Of a stretch of 64,000 nt of DNA, positions 44,895-54,749 are shown piece after piece. Position 1 is the first letter of the stretch. Each line of letters opens with the position of its first letter. The position numbers and the translations under genes were made by a program. The notes beneath the pieces are model-generated. The model ran no database searches. It was not told where the DNA came from and saw only the letters and a program-made list of their open reading frames with translations. Origin of the DNA: Mycolicibacterium goodii (GTDB taxonomy: Bacteria > Actinomycetota > Actinomycetes > Mycobacteriales > Mycobacteriaceae); contig NZ_CP012150.1 of assembly GCF_001187505.1 (NCBI RefSeq), positions 2,666,001-2,730,000 of the forward strand, read 5' to 3'.

Positions 44895-45821
44895 GTGCCC
44901 GAACCGACGCCTGAGGACCTGCGCCTCGCGCTCCGTGCGGCGACGCTGTATTACCTGGACGGCCTCACGCAGGCCGAGATCGCTTCGCGGCTCGGTGTCT
45001 CCCGGCCCACGGCGGGACGCCTGGTGGCCAAGGCCAAGGCCAACGGCCTGGTGCGCATCGAGGTGGTGGTGCCCCCTGACATCCAGGACGATTTACACGC
45101 CGAGGAAGAGCGCGAACTGGAACGCCGGTTCGGGTTGACCGAGGCCGTCGTCGCCACCAACGCCAGCCGGGCCGGCGCGGCCCTGTTGATGCGCCGCATC
45201 GCCGCCGACGACGTGCTCGGCTTCACCTGGGGACCCGAGCAGGTGGGCGTCGCCACCCACCTGGTGCCCGGCATCGCGAGCTGCCGCGCGGTGGTGCAGC
45301 TCGACGGCGCCATGTCCACCGCGGCGTATCAGACCGGTATGGAGACGATCCTGACGCGCTGCGCGGACACGTTGCGCGCCGAGACGTTCCGGCTGCCCGC
45401 GCCGCTGTACGCCGACCAGGCGACCGTGGTCTCGATGCGTGAGGATTCGGTGATCTCCAAGACCCTCGACGCCGGACGACGCGCGCAGGCAATGCTTTTC
45501 GGCGTCGGTGCGGTGTCGACGTCGACGACGCTGTTCGAGGGCAGCTTCCTCGACATCCGGATGCTCGACGAGCTCATGTCGATGGGGGCGGTCGGGGAGA
45601 TCGGCGGGCGCTTCTTCAACGCCCACGGCGAACCCGTGCACGACGAACTGCAGCAGCGCGCGATGTCGGTGCCGTTGGAGGACATCCGCATGTGCGAGAA
45701 ATCCATCCTGATCTCCGGCGGGGCCGGCAAGTACCAAGCCATCCTCGGCGCCCTGCGGGGCAAGCTGGCGCGGCTTCTGGTGTGCGATATCGATTGCGCA
45801 CGTTGGCTGTTGAACCAATGA
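44895..45821 (+). CDS. SorC/DeoR-family sugar-binding transcriptional regulator
   Basis: 308 residues. HTH at ~12-45 (AATLYYLDGLTQAEIASRLGVSRPTAGRLVAKA) and the SorC sugar-binding domain from ~50 (GFTWGPEQVGVATHL, FGVGAVSTSTTLF, ISGGAGKYQAILGALRGKLA). GTG 44895 gives a typical start; GTG 44868 would add nine residues. It lies at the head of the ABC transporter genes, 13 nt before the binding protein, so it is likely an autoregulated activator or repressor of the polyol module. Confidence 0.9.
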   Translation: MPEPTPEDLRLALRAATLYYLDGLTQAEIASRLGVSRPTAGRLVAKAKANGLVRIEVVVPPDIQDDLHAEEERELERRFGLTEAVVATNASRAGAALLMRRIAADDVLGFTWGPEQVGVATHLVPGIASCRAVVQLDGAMSTAAYQTGMETILTRCADTLRAETFRLPAPLYADQATVVSMREDSVISKTLDAGRRAQAMLFGVGAVSTSTTLFEGSFLDIRMLDELMSMGAVGEIGGRFFNAHGEPVHDELQQRAMSVPLEDIRMCEKSILISGGAGKYQAILGALRGKLARLLVCDIDCARWLLNQ

Positions 45822-45834
45822 GAGGTGATGAGAG

Positions 45835-47178
45835 GTGAAACGGTTGAGAAGATTGGCGGCCTGCGTCGCAGCCGCGGGATTGACGGCGACGGCCGGATGT
45901 GCCGGCGCGGGCACACTCGGCGCCTCCGAACAGACGGTCACCATCGCGATGGTGTCCAACTCTCAGATGACCGACGCGCGCGAACTGTCGAGCCGGTTCG
46001 AGGCCGAGAACCCGGACATCAAGCTGCGGTTCGTGACGCTGTCGGAGAACCAGGCCCGCGCCAAGATCACCGCATCGACGGCCATGGGCGGCGGTGAGTT
46101 CGACGTGGTGATGATCAGCAACTACGAGACCCCGCAGTGGGCCGAGAACGGTTGGCTGGTCAATCTTTCCGACTACGCGCGCAACACCCCCGGATACGAC
46201 GAGGACGACTTCATCCCGTCGCTGAAGGAATCACTGTCCTATCAGGGCAACATGTACTCGGTGCCGTTCTACGGTGAGTCGTCCTTCCTGATGTACCGCA
46301 AGGACCTGTTCGAGCAGGCCGGCATCCAGATGCCCCGCACGCCGACCTGGCAGCAGGTCGCCGATGCGGCCGCCAAGCTCAACGGACCCGACATGGTCGG
46401 GATCTGTCTGCGCGGCAAGCCCGGCTGGGGCGAGGTGCTGGCCCCGCTGGACACCGTCATCAACACCTTCGGCGGCCGCTGGTACGACATGGACTGGAAC
46501 GCCCAGCTCACCAGCCCCGAGGTGCGCAGAGCCGTGCAGTTCTACGTCGACACCGTCGACAAGTACGGCGAACCAGGCGCGTCCGCAGCAGGTTTCGGTG
46601 AATGCGCGACGCAGTTCGCGCAGGGCCGGGCCGCGATGTGGTACGACGCCACCTCGGCCGTGTCGACACTGGAGGACCCGGCGTCGTCCAACGTCGTCGG
46701 CAAGGTCGGCTACGCGATGGCGCCGATGGCAGAGAAGCCCAACTCGGGTTGGCTCTACACGTGGGCCCTTGGCATCCCCAAGAGCAGCGACAAGCCCGAC
46801 GCGGCATGGAAGTTCATCTCGTGGATGACCAACAAGGACTACATCCGGCTCGTCGGTGAGGAACTCGGCTGGGCCCGGGTGCCACCCGGCAGCCGCCTGT
46901 CGACCTACCAGATCCCCGAGTACAAGGAGGCTTCCGCGGCATTCGGCCAGGTGACCCTCGACTCCATCGAGAGTGCCGATCCGGCCAAGCCCACGGTGCA
47001 ACCGGTCCCGTACACCGGTGTGCAGTTCCTGGCCATCCCGGAGTTCCAGGATCTGGGAACCCGTGTGAGCCAACAGATCAGCGCGGCCATCGCCGGGCAG
47101 AAGTCCGTCGACCAGGCGCTGGAACAGTCGCAGAAGTACGCAGAAGTCGTCGGCCGGAGCTACCAGGAGAAGCCATGA
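45835..47178 (+). CDS. ABC transporter substrate-binding lipoprotein (polyol/sugar)
   Basis: 447 residues. N-terminal signal with a lipobox ending ATAGC (Cys near 22), so it is a lipoprotein on the outer face of the inner membrane. The mature part is a family 1 sugar-binding protein (VTIAMVSNSQMTDARELSSRFEAENPDI, GEFDVVMISNYETPQWAENGWL, VPFYGESSFLMYRKDLFEQAG). The start is GTG 45835. It delivers the polyol to the two permeases that follow, the first overlapping by 4 nt. Confidence 0.92.
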   Translation: MKRLRRLAACVAAAGLTATAGCAGAGTLGASEQTVTIAMVSNSQMTDARELSSRFEAENPDIKLRFVTLSENQARAKITASTAMGGGEFDVVMISNYETPQWAENGWLVNLSDYARNTPGYDEDDFIPSLKESLSYQGNMYSVPFYGESSFLMYRKDLFEQAGIQMPRTPTWQQVADAAAKLNGPDMVGICLRGKPGWGEVLAPLDTVINTFGGRWYDMDWNAQLTSPEVRRAVQFYVDTVDKYGEPGASAAGFGECATQFAQGRAAMWYDATSAVSTLEDPASSNVVGKVGYAMAPMAEKPNSGWLYTWALGIPKSSDKPDAAWKFISWMTNKDYIRLVGEELGWARVPPGSRLSTYQIPEYKEASAAFGQVTLDSIESADPAKPTVQPVPYTGVQFLAIPEFQDLGTRVSQQISAAIAGQKSVDQALEQSQKYAEVVGRSYQEKP

Positions 47179-48137
47179 CAACCACCGAGGCGAAGACCAC
47201 GGCCGAGGCGGCGGCCGAGGCCGAACACGTCGCACGGATCAAGAAGACACAGGATCCCGGGGTGTCCCGCGCCGAGGGCTGGCGCCGTCGCGGACCGCTG
47301 CTGCCCGCGCTGATTTTCATGATCGTGGTCACCCAGATCCCGTTCCTGTTCACGCTGTACTACTCGACACTGTCGTGGAACCTGGTGCGGCCCGGATCCC
47401 GTGAATTCGTCGGGTTGCAGAACTACGTCGACGTCGTACAGGACGCCACGTTCTGGCAGGCGGCCTTCAACTCGGTGTTCTTCATCGTGTTGACGGTGCT
47501 GATCTCGGTTGTCATCGGCCTGCTGCTGGCGCTGCTGCTGGACCGGGTGTTCCTCGGCCGCGGCATCGTGCGTACCCTGCTCATCACCCCGTTCCTGGTG
47601 ACACCCGTTGCCGGAGCGCTGATGTGGAAGACCGCGATGCTCGACCCGGTGTTCGGCTTCGTGAACTGGTTACTGCCCGGCGAGGGTATCGACTTCATCG
47701 GCGTGTTCCCCCGCGCGTCGATCATCGTCGCCCTGGTCTGGCAGTGGACCCCGTTCATGATGCTGCTGATCCTCGCCGGCCTCCAGTCGATGCCGCGAGA
47801 CGTCCTGGAGGCCGGTCGAGTCGACGGCGCCAACGCATTTCAGCTGTTCCGTGAACTGACGCTTCCGCACCTGCGCCGGTTCATCGAACTGGGAACGGTG
47901 CTGGGCGCCATCTATCTGGTCAACACGTTCGACCAGATCTACATGATGACGCAGGGCGGGCCGGGTACGGCCAGCGCGAACCTGCCGTTCTACATCTATC
48001 AACGCGCGTTCCTTGGCTTCGACATCGGCCAGGCCGCCGCGATGGGCGTCATCGTCGTGATCTTCACGATGATCATCGCGACGTTCGCGCTGCGATTGAT
48101 CTTCAAGTCATTCTCCGGAGCACAGGAGGCGGCGTGA
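47175..48137 (+). CDS. ABC sugar/polyol transporter permease 1 (MalF-like)
   Basis: 320 residues, six TM segments after a ~45-residue cytosolic leader. The EAA loop is EAGRVDGANAFQLFRELTLPHL (near 213-234), which docks on the ATPase. ATG 47175 overlaps the binding-protein stop by 4 nt and the last bases overlap the next permease. It pairs with the second permease to form the channel. Confidence 0.93.
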   Translation: MTTTEAKTTAEAAAEAEHVARIKKTQDPGVSRAEGWRRRGPLLPALIFMIVVTQIPFLFTLYYSTLSWNLVRPGSREFVGLQNYVDVVQDATFWQAAFNSVFFIVLTVLISVVIGLLLALLLDRVFLGRGIVRTLLITPFLVTPVAGALMWKTAMLDPVFGFVNWLLPGEGIDFIGVFPRASIIVALVWQWTPFMMLLILAGLQSMPRDVLEAGRVDGANAFQLFRELTLPHLRRFIELGTVLGAIYLVNTFDQIYMMTQGGPGTASANLPFYIYQRAFLGFDIGQAAAMGVIVVIFTMIIATFALRLIFKSFSGAQEAA

Positions 48138-49012
48138 TGAGTACCGATACCGCAACCGCGACAACGGCACCGGCCCCGGCGCCGCAGCCCAAGACCAAGG
48201 TCAAGCGCCGCAAGTTCGATCCGTGGGGCGTGGTGGCCTGGATCGTCGGCCTCGGGTTCTTCTTCCCGGTGTTCTGGATGGTCCTCACCGCGTTCAAGCA
48301 AGAGGTCGACGCCTACACCGTCACGCCGAAGTTCTTCTTCGTCCCCACGCTCGACGAGTTCCGCGCCGTGTTCTCCCAAGGCGTCGGGACCAGCCTGCTG
48401 AACTCGCTGTTCGCCACCACGGTGTCCACCATTCTGGTGCTGGCGCTCGGCGTCCCTGCCGCGTTCGCGCTGTCGCTCAAGCCGGTGCGCAAGACGCAGG
48501 ACGCGTTGTTCTTCTTCATGAGCACCAAGATGCTGCCGATCGTGGCCGCGATCATCCCGATGTACGTGATCGTGTCCAACATCGGTCTGCTGGACAACAT
48601 CTGGGCCCTGATCATCCTGTACACCGCGATGAACCTGCCGATCGCGGTGTGGATGATGCGGTCGTTCTTCCTCGAAGTGCCCGGCGAGCTGTTGGAGGCC
48701 GCGAGCCTCGACGGCGCCAGCACCTGGCGGTCGATGCGTGAGGTGATCCTGCCGCTCGTGTCGCCCGGCATCGCCGCCACGGCGCTGATCTGCGTGATCT
48801 TCGCGTGGAACGAGTTCTTCTTCGCGGTCAACCTGACCGCAGTGCAGGCCCAGACCATGCCGGTGTTCCTGGTCGGCTTCATTGCCGGCGAGGGTCTGTA
48901 CTGGGCCAAGCTGTGCGCAGCGTCGACCATGGCTGCGCTTCCGGTGGTTCTCGCGGGCTGGATCGCGCAGAACAAGCTGGTTCGTGGACTGTCCTTCGGG
49001 GCCATCAAGTAA
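48137..49012 (+). CDS. ABC sugar/polyol transporter permease 2 (MalG-like)
   Basis: 291 residues with six TM segments and an Ala/Pro/Thr-rich N-terminal leader. The EAA motif EAASLDGASTWRSMREVILPLV is near 192. It starts ATG 48137 (GTG 48134 also in frame), touching the previous stop. Partner of the permease at 47175. Confidence 0.93.
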   Translation: MSTDTATATTAPAPAPQPKTKVKRRKFDPWGVVAWIVGLGFFFPVFWMVLTAFKQEVDAYTVTPKFFFVPTLDEFRAVFSQGVGTSLLNSLFATTVSTILVLALGVPAAFALSLKPVRKTQDALFFFMSTKMLPIVAAIIPMYVIVSNIGLLDNIWALIILYTAMNLPIAVWMMRSFFLEVPGELLEAASLDGASTWRSMREVILPLVSPGIAATALICVIFAWNEFFFAVNLTAVQAQTMPVFLVGFIAGEGLYWAKLCAASTMAALPVVLAGWIAQNKLVRGLSFGAIK

Positions 49013-49025
49013 GGAGATAACCGCA

Positions 49026-50111
49026 ATGGCTGCAATCACTTACCGCAACGCCTCGTGCATCTACGAGGGCTCGGACAAGCTCGCGGTCGACTCGCTGAAC
49101 CTCGACATCGCCGACGGTGAGTTCGTGGTGCTGGTCGGCCCGTCCGGATCCGGCAAGAGCACCGCGCTGCGCATGCTGGCCGGCCTGGAGGACATCGACG
49201 AGGGTGACATCGAAATCGGTGGCCGCAACATGCGCGGTGTGCCGTCGAAGGACCGCGACATCGCGATGGTGTTCCAGAACTACGCGCTGTACCCGACCAA
49301 GACCGTGGCCGAGAACATGGGCTTCGCGCTCAAGCTGCGCGGCGTGCCCGCCGCCGAGCGGCGCCGCAAGGTCGAGGAGGCCGCCAAGCTGCTCGACCTC
49401 GAACAGTTCCTGGACCGCAAGCCGGCCAAGCTGTCCGGTGGTCAGCGTCAGCGGGTGGCGATGGGACGCGCGATCGTGCGTGAGCCGCAGGTGTTCTGCA
49501 TGGACGAGCCGCTGTCCAACCTCGACGCCAAGCTGCGTGTGCAGACCCGCACCCAGATCGCCGCGCTGCAGCGTCGACTCGGCACCACCACGGTGTACGT
49601 CACGCACGATCAGGTCGAGGCCATGACGATGGGCGACCGCGTCGCCGTGCTGCGCAACGGCAAGCTGCAGCAGTTCGCCTCCCCGAACGACCTGTACGAC
49701 AAGCCGGTCAACGAGTTCGTCGCGGGCTTCATCGGATCGCCCGCCATGAACCTGGTGAAGCTGCCGGTCGTCGCCGACGGTGTACGCGTGGGTGAGAACT
49801 CCACCCTGGAACTCGAACGCGACCAGATGACCCGGCTCGGCCAGCTGGGCCTGTCCGAGGTCACCATCGGCATCCGGCCCGAGCAGTTGGAGATCGAGGA
49901 GTCCGGCCGCGTCGAGGTGATCGTCGACCTCGTGGAGGACCTCGGCGCCGAGGCCTACGTCTACACCCACGCCGCGTCGGGCTCGGGCGTCGAACTCGTC
50001 GCACGCTGCAACCCCCGCCGGGCACCCAAGCTGGCCCAGACGGTCCGGCTGCGCAAGTCCCCTGACGGTGTGGTGCACCTGTTCCACCCGGAGACCGGCG
50101 AGCGCATCTAG
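49026..50111 (+). CDS. ABC sugar/polyol transporter ATP-binding protein (MalK/UgpC-like)
   Basis: 361 residues. Walker A GPSGSGKST (38-46), Q-loop FQNYALYP, signature LSGGQRQRV (near 134), Walker B VFCMDEPLSNLDAKL and H-loop THDQ, followed by a C-terminal regulatory OB-like domain. It powers import of the polyol. ATG 49026 is preceded by AAGGAGATA. Gap to ligD is 40 nt; the two may be cotranscribed. Confidence 0.94.
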   Translation: MAAITYRNASCIYEGSDKLAVDSLNLDIADGEFVVLVGPSGSGKSTALRMLAGLEDIDEGDIEIGGRNMRGVPSKDRDIAMVFQNYALYPTKTVAENMGFALKLRGVPAAERRRKVEEAAKLLDLEQFLDRKPAKLSGGQRQRVAMGRAIVREPQVFCMDEPLSNLDAKLRVQTRTQIAALQRRLGTTTVYVTHDQVEAMTMGDRVAVLRNGKLQQFASPNDLYDKPVNEFVAGFIGSPAMNLVKLPVVADGVRVGENSTLELERDQMTRLGQLGLSEVTIGIRPEQLEIEESGRVEVIVDLVEDLGAEAYVYTHAASGSGVELVARCNPRRAPKLAQTVRLRKSPDGVVHLFHPETGERI

Positions 50112-50151
50112 GGGACAACTCGCCGAGCACGACCCTGGTGTGGAAATCGGC

Positions 50152-52439
50152 GTGGCGAGGCATCCTTGGGGGATGGAGCGCTACGAGCGGGTTCGCCTGA
50201 CGAACCCTGACAAGGTGCTCTATCCCGCCACGGGCACCACGAAGGCCGAGGTCTTCGACTACTACCTGAGCATCGCGCAGGTGATGGTGCCACACATCGC
50301 GGGTCGACCGGTGACGCGCAAACGCTGGCCCAACGGCGTCGCCGAAGAGGCGTTCTTCGAAAAGCAGTTGGCGTCGTCGGCGCCGAGCTGGCTGGAACGC
50401 GGCTCGATCACACACAAGTCCGGCACCACGACGTATCCCATCATCAACACGCGCGAGGGCCTGGCGTGGATCGCGCAGCAGGCCTCGCTGGAAGTGCATG
50501 TGCCGCAATGGCGGTTCGAGGACGGGGAGCAGGGGCCCGCCACGCGCATCGTGTTCGACCTCGATCCCGGTGAGGGCGTCACGATGACGCAGCTGTGCGA
50601 GGTGGCGCACGAGGTGCGCGCGCTGATGAGCGACCTCGAACTCGAGACGTATCCGCTCACCAGCGGCAGCAAGGGCCTGCACCTGTATGTGCCACTGGCC
50701 GAGCCGATCAGCTCACGCGGTGCATCGGTGCTCGCGCGCCGGGTCGCCCAGCAGCTGGAACAGGCCATGCCGAAACTGGTCACCGCGACCATGACCAAGA
50801 GCCTGCGCGCGGGCAAGGTGTTCCTGGACTGGAGCCAGAACAACGCGGCCAAGACCACGATCGCGCCGTACTCATTGCGGGGCCGCGACCACCCGACCGT
50901 CGCGGCGCCGCGCACGTGGGACGAGATCGCCGATCCACAACTGCGGCATCTGCGGTTCGACGAGGTGCTGGATCGTCTCGACGAATACGGCGATCTGCTC
51001 GCGCCGCTGGACGCCGACGCTCCGGTCGCCGACAAGCTCAGCACCTACCGCAGCATGCGCGATCCGTCCAAGACGCCCGAGCCGGTGCCGAAAGAGATTC
51101 CGCAGACGGGCAACAACGACCGCTTCGTCATCCAGGAGCATCACGCCCGCCGGCTGCATTACGACCTGCGACTCGAACGCGACGGCGTGCTGGTGAGCTT
51201 CGCAGTGCCCAAGAACCTGCCCGACACCACCGCGGAGAACCGGCTCGCGGTGCACACCGAGGACCACCCGATCGAGTACCTGACGTTCCACGGCTCGATC
51301 CCCAAGGGCGAGTACGGCGCAGGCGACATGGTGATCTGGGATTCGGGCAGCTACGAGACCGAGAAGTTTCGCGTCCCGGAGGAACTGGACAACCCCGACG
51401 ACACCCACGGCGAGATCATCATCACCCTGCACGGCGACAAGGTCGACGGACGCTACGCGCTGATCCAGACCAAGGGCAAGAACTGGCTCGCCCACCGCAT
51501 GAAGGACCAGAAGAGCGTACGGCCGGAGGATTTCGCACCCATGCTGGCCACCGAGGGTTCGGTGACCCGGTACACGGCCAAGCAGTGGGCCTTCGAGGGC
51601 AAGTGGGACGGCTACCGCGTCATCCTGCACGCCGATCACGGGAAACTGCAGATACGTTCCCGCACCGGTCGTGACGTCACACGTGAGTACCCCCAGTTCA
51701 AGGCGATAGCAGCCGATCTCGCCGACCACCACGTGGTGCTCGACGGGGAGGCGGTCGCCCTGGACCGCAACGGCGTCCCCAGCTTCGGTGAGATGCAGAA
51801 CCGGGCCCGCTCGTCCCGCGTCGAATTCTGGGCCTTCGACATCCTGTGGCTCGACGGCCGATCGTTGTTGCGCGCCAGGTACACCGACCGGCGCAAGATC
51901 CTCGAGGCGCTGGCCGGCGGCGGCGGGCTGACCGTGCCGGACCCGCTACCCGGCGACGGCGCCGAGGCCATGGAGCACGCCCGCGAGAAACGCTACGAAG
52001 GCGTCGTCGCCAAGAAGCGGGACTCGACGTATCAGCCGGGCCGACGCTCGTCGTCGTGGATCAAGGACAAGATCTGGAACACCCAGGAGGTGGTGATCGG
52101 CGGCTGGCGCCAAGGTGAGGGTGGACGCTCCAGCGGCATCGGCGCCCTCGTGCTCGGTGTGCCCGGACCCGACGGTCTGCAGTTCGTCGGCCGCGTCGGA
52201 ACCGGGTTCACCGAGAAAGAACTGAGCAAGCTCAAGGGAATGCTCAAGCCGCTGCACACCGACGAGTCACCGTTCGACGCTCCGCTTCCCAAGGTCGACG
52301 CGCGCGGTGTCACGTTCGTGCGCCCGGAACTGGTGGGGAGGTGCGCTACAGCGAACGCACCTCCGACGGCCGCCTGCGCCAACCCAGTTGGCGCGGACTG
52401 CGTCCCGACAAGACGCCCGGCGAGGTGGTCTGGGAGTGA
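50152..52439 (+). pseudogene. ligD: LigD, ATP-dependent NHEJ polymerase-phosphoesterase-ligase; C-terminal frameshift
   Basis: Three domains in mycobacterial order: polymerase (1-~290; DLD acidic pair D136/D138), 3'-phosphoesterase (~310-460; HARRLHYDLRLERDG) and ligase (~470 on; nucleotide-binding K484 in EGKWDG). These residue numbers come from GTG 50152 and agree with what I recall of the M. smegmatis enzyme. Near 52335-52338 one base is missing (GGTGGGGAGG where GGTGGGnGAGG is needed). Restoring it gives 762 codons ending in TGA 52437-52439, with [20 protein letters not shown] and the Lys of motif VI. As given, the frame continues to 52605 with unrelated residues. Either the strain lacks motif VI, or it is a sequence error. 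Confidence 0.88.
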
Positions 52440-53320
52440 GAAAGGCTGCGCACGAACGCGGCGATGGCCGTGCCGATCTCGTCGGGGCTGTCCTCTTGCA
52501 GGAAGTGCGTTCCGGGGACGACGACTTCGGTCTGGTTGGGCCAGCTCCGCACGATGTCGAGAATTCGTTGTCTGCCCTGGATCACGCCGGGGTCGGCGCG
52601 GATGAACAGCTTGGGTACTGTGCTCTGCGCCAGCCATGAACCGAATTCCTCGACGACGGCGACGACCTCGGCCGGCTCGCCGGCGAGCGGGACGTCGCGC
52701 GGCCACGACAGTGTGGGCCGCCGATCCTCACCCGGGTTGAGGAAGGGCCGACGGTAGTGGTCCATCTCCTCGTCGCCGAGGGTGCGAATCACGATGGAGG
52801 GCAACACGTTCTCGATGAAGACATTGTTGTCCAGCACCATCGCCTCGCCTTGCGGGGACCGGAACCCGCGGAACATCGCGGCGACCTCTTCGGGGAAATC
52901 GTCCCACTCCATCGGCACGGAAACGGTTTCCATGTGTGCGATGCCTGCGACCCGGTCACGGTGCTGGTTGGCCCAATCGAATCCCAGTGCTCCGCCCCAG
53001 TCGTGCAGCACCAGAGTGATGTTGTCGCCCAGATCCAGGGAGTCCCAGAGCGCGAACAGGTAGTCACGATTCTCGAAGTAGTGGTAGCTGTCGGCGCCAG
53101 GGTCGTCCAGTTTGTCCGAGGCGCCCATTCCGATCAGGTCACAGGCGATCAGTCGGCCCAGGCCTTCCAGATGGGGCATCACATTGCGCCACAGATACGA
53201 CGAGCTCGGGTTGCCGTGCTGGAACACGATGGCGTCACCGTGACCCTCGTCGATGTACGCCATCCGCTTGCCCTTGATTTCCCGGTATTTCAGCCGGCCG
53301 TAGGGCTTTACTCCGGTCAT
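52346..53320 (-). CDS. Haloalkane dehalogenase (DhaA/LinB-type)
   Basis: 324 residues. Nucleophile D107 with halide-binding W108 in [13 protein letters not shown], halide-binding N37 in [12 protein letters not shown], acid E131 in METVSVP, and His near 271 in [14 protein letters not shown]. It hydrolyses a carbon-halogen bond to an alcohol in the cytosol. It is closest to the LinB/Rv2579-type subfamily. The final ~30 codons lie antisense over the ligD end (94-nt overlap) and make an Arg-rich tail absent in characterised members. ATG 53320 has GGAGGAG. Confidence 0.92.
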   Translation of the reverse strand: MTGVKPYGRLKYREIKGKRMAYIDEGHGDAIVFQHGNPSSSYLWRNVMPHLEGLGRLIACDLIGMGASDKLDDPGADSYHYFENRDYLFALWDSLDLGDNITLVLHDWGGALGFDWANQHRDRVAGIAHMETVSVPMEWDDFPEEVAAMFRGFRSPQGEAMVLDNNVFIENVLPSIVIRTLGDEEMDHYRRPFLNPGEDRRPTLSWPRDVPLAGEPAEVVAVVEEFGSWLAQSTVPKLFIRADPGVIQGRQRILDIVRSWPNQTEVVVPGTHFLQEDSPDEIGTAIAAFVRSLSHSQTTSPGVLSGRSPRQLGWRRRPSEVRSL

Positions 53321-53482
53321 GTGTGCTCCTCCATGTCAACTCAAGTTAGTGCTCCTCCGTGCTGGTGAATATCGGTCCGAAGGCCGAAGATCGCCGAGAT
53401 CTTGCCGCGAGTATCGACACCGTGGATGGCATTATCCCGTCGGCGGTGGACTATTTTGCCAGCGGCGCGCTATCGTGTCCGC

Positions 53483-54454
53483 ATGCGCAGAGTCGCCGTC
53501 CTGGCCGTACCGGAGGTCGTCGCCTTCGACTTGAGCATTCCCGTCGAAGTGTTCGGACGGGTCCGACTGGCCAACGGCGCCAACGGGTATCAGATTCGAG
53601 TATGTGGCAGCGAACCCCTCGTGTCGGCGGGGCCGGTGCGTATCGCCACCGATCACGGCCTTGAGGCGCTGGCGGACGCGGACACCATCATCGTGCCCGG
53701 CGTGGAATCACAACTCACCGACGTTCCCGACGAGGTCGTCAGTGCTCTACGTGACGCCTATGCGGCCGGGACGACGATCGCCTCGATCTGCACAGGCGCG
53801 TTCATACTCGCTGCCGCCGGCCTGCTGGACGGGAAGCGGGCCACCACGCACTGGGCCGCGGCGGACCTGTTCCGCACCACCTTTCCGGCCGTCGATCTCG
53901 ATTCCGACGCGCTGTATGTCGATGAAGGGCGGATCCTGACGTCGGCGGGCGCGTCGGCGGGGTTGGACCTCTGCTTGTACATGGTGCAACGTGATTACGG
54001 GGCCGCTGCCGCTGCCAACGCCGCCAAACTTGCCGTGGCGCCGCTGCATCGCAGTGGCGGTCAGGCACAGTTCATCATCCGGAACCAGTTGCCCGCCGAT
54101 ACCATCGGCGAGAGGACGCAACTCGACGATGTACTGGCATGGATCGAGCAGAACGCCCACCGGGAACTGACCCTGTCCGCCATCGCCGACCGGGCCGCAA
54201 TGAGTATTCGCACACTCAATCGCCGGTTTCAGGCCGAGACCGGCCAGACTCCCATGCAGTGGGTCACCGGCGTGCGCATCCGGCACGCCCAGGAACTTCT
54301 CGAGCGCACGTCCCGTGGCGTCGAGCGGATCGGCCGCGACGTGGGATTCACGTCGGCGGCCAATTTCCGTGAGCAGTTCCGCAGGCTCAGCGGGGTCGCA
54401 CCGCAGACCTATCGCAATACGTTCGCGGAACTCAACGCCGGCGTGTGCCGGTGA
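53483..54454 (+). CDS. GlxA-type regulator (DJ-1/PfpI domain plus AraC HTH)
   Basis: 323 residues. Residues 1-~190 form a DJ-1/PfpI-like ligand domain (VAVLAVPEVVAFDLSIPVEVFG, SICTGAFILAAAGLLDGKRATTHW, with Cys near 107), and the C-terminal ~100 carry two AraC HTHs (LTLSAIADRAAMSIRTLNRRFQ, GRDVGFTSAANFREQFRRLSG). ATG 53483 was chosen. It is divergent from the dehalogenase gene and convergent with the pair at 54432-55399, overlapping by 23 nt. Targets unknown. Confidence 0.88.
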   Translation: MRRVAVLAVPEVVAFDLSIPVEVFGRVRLANGANGYQIRVCGSEPLVSAGPVRIATDHGLEALADADTIIVPGVESQLTDVPDEVVSALRDAYAAGTTIASICTGAFILAAAGLLDGKRATTHWAAADLFRTTFPAVDLDSDALYVDEGRILTSAGASAGLDLCLYMVQRDYGAAAAANAAKLAVAPLHRSGGQAQFIIRNQLPADTIGERTQLDDVLAWIEQNAHRELTLSAIADRAAMSIRTLNRRFQAETGQTPMQWVTGVRIRHAQELLERTSRGVERIGRDVGFTSAANFREQFRRLSGVAPQTYRNTFAELNAGVCR

Positions 54455-54749
54455 CTCGAGAGCGTGGAAGTCGTCCGGCACGAGAGTGGCCGTCGAGCTG
54501 ATCGCCTTGGACCAGCACGTCGAAGTCCAGGTTCAGCTTCATCGGTTTGGTGACCGCCTGGCGCCAGCGCACCCGGTGGCCGTCCGCGCTTTCGATGACG
54601 GCGATGTCTGTGCACGGCACCGTCTCACTCGTACCGGCCGCCTCGCCGAGTAGCACACCGTCGTCGACATAGAACCGATAGACGATCTGCAATGAACCGA
54701 CGGGTGTGCGGATCTTGACATCCCAGTCACCGAGGATGGTCACCCTCAC
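54432..54749 (-). CDS. Small conserved hypothetical protein coupled to a DJ-1 gene
   Basis: 105 residues from GTG 54749: VTILGDWDVKIRTPVGSLQI, then VYRFYVDDGVLLGEAAGTSE, ending in a basic tail. The GTGA overlap with the stop of the DJ-1 gene (54746-54749) implies coupled translation. The first ~85 residues resemble small beta-rich proteins (GTW-x-(V/I)-x-T-P-x-G) of unknown function. Real gene, unknown role. Confidence 0.65.
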   Translation of the reverse strand: MRVTILGDWDVKIRTPVGSLQIVYRFYVDDGVLLGEAAGTSETVPCTDIAVIESADGHRVRWRQAVTKPMKLNLDFDVLVQGDQLDGHSRAGRLPRSRVTGTRRR

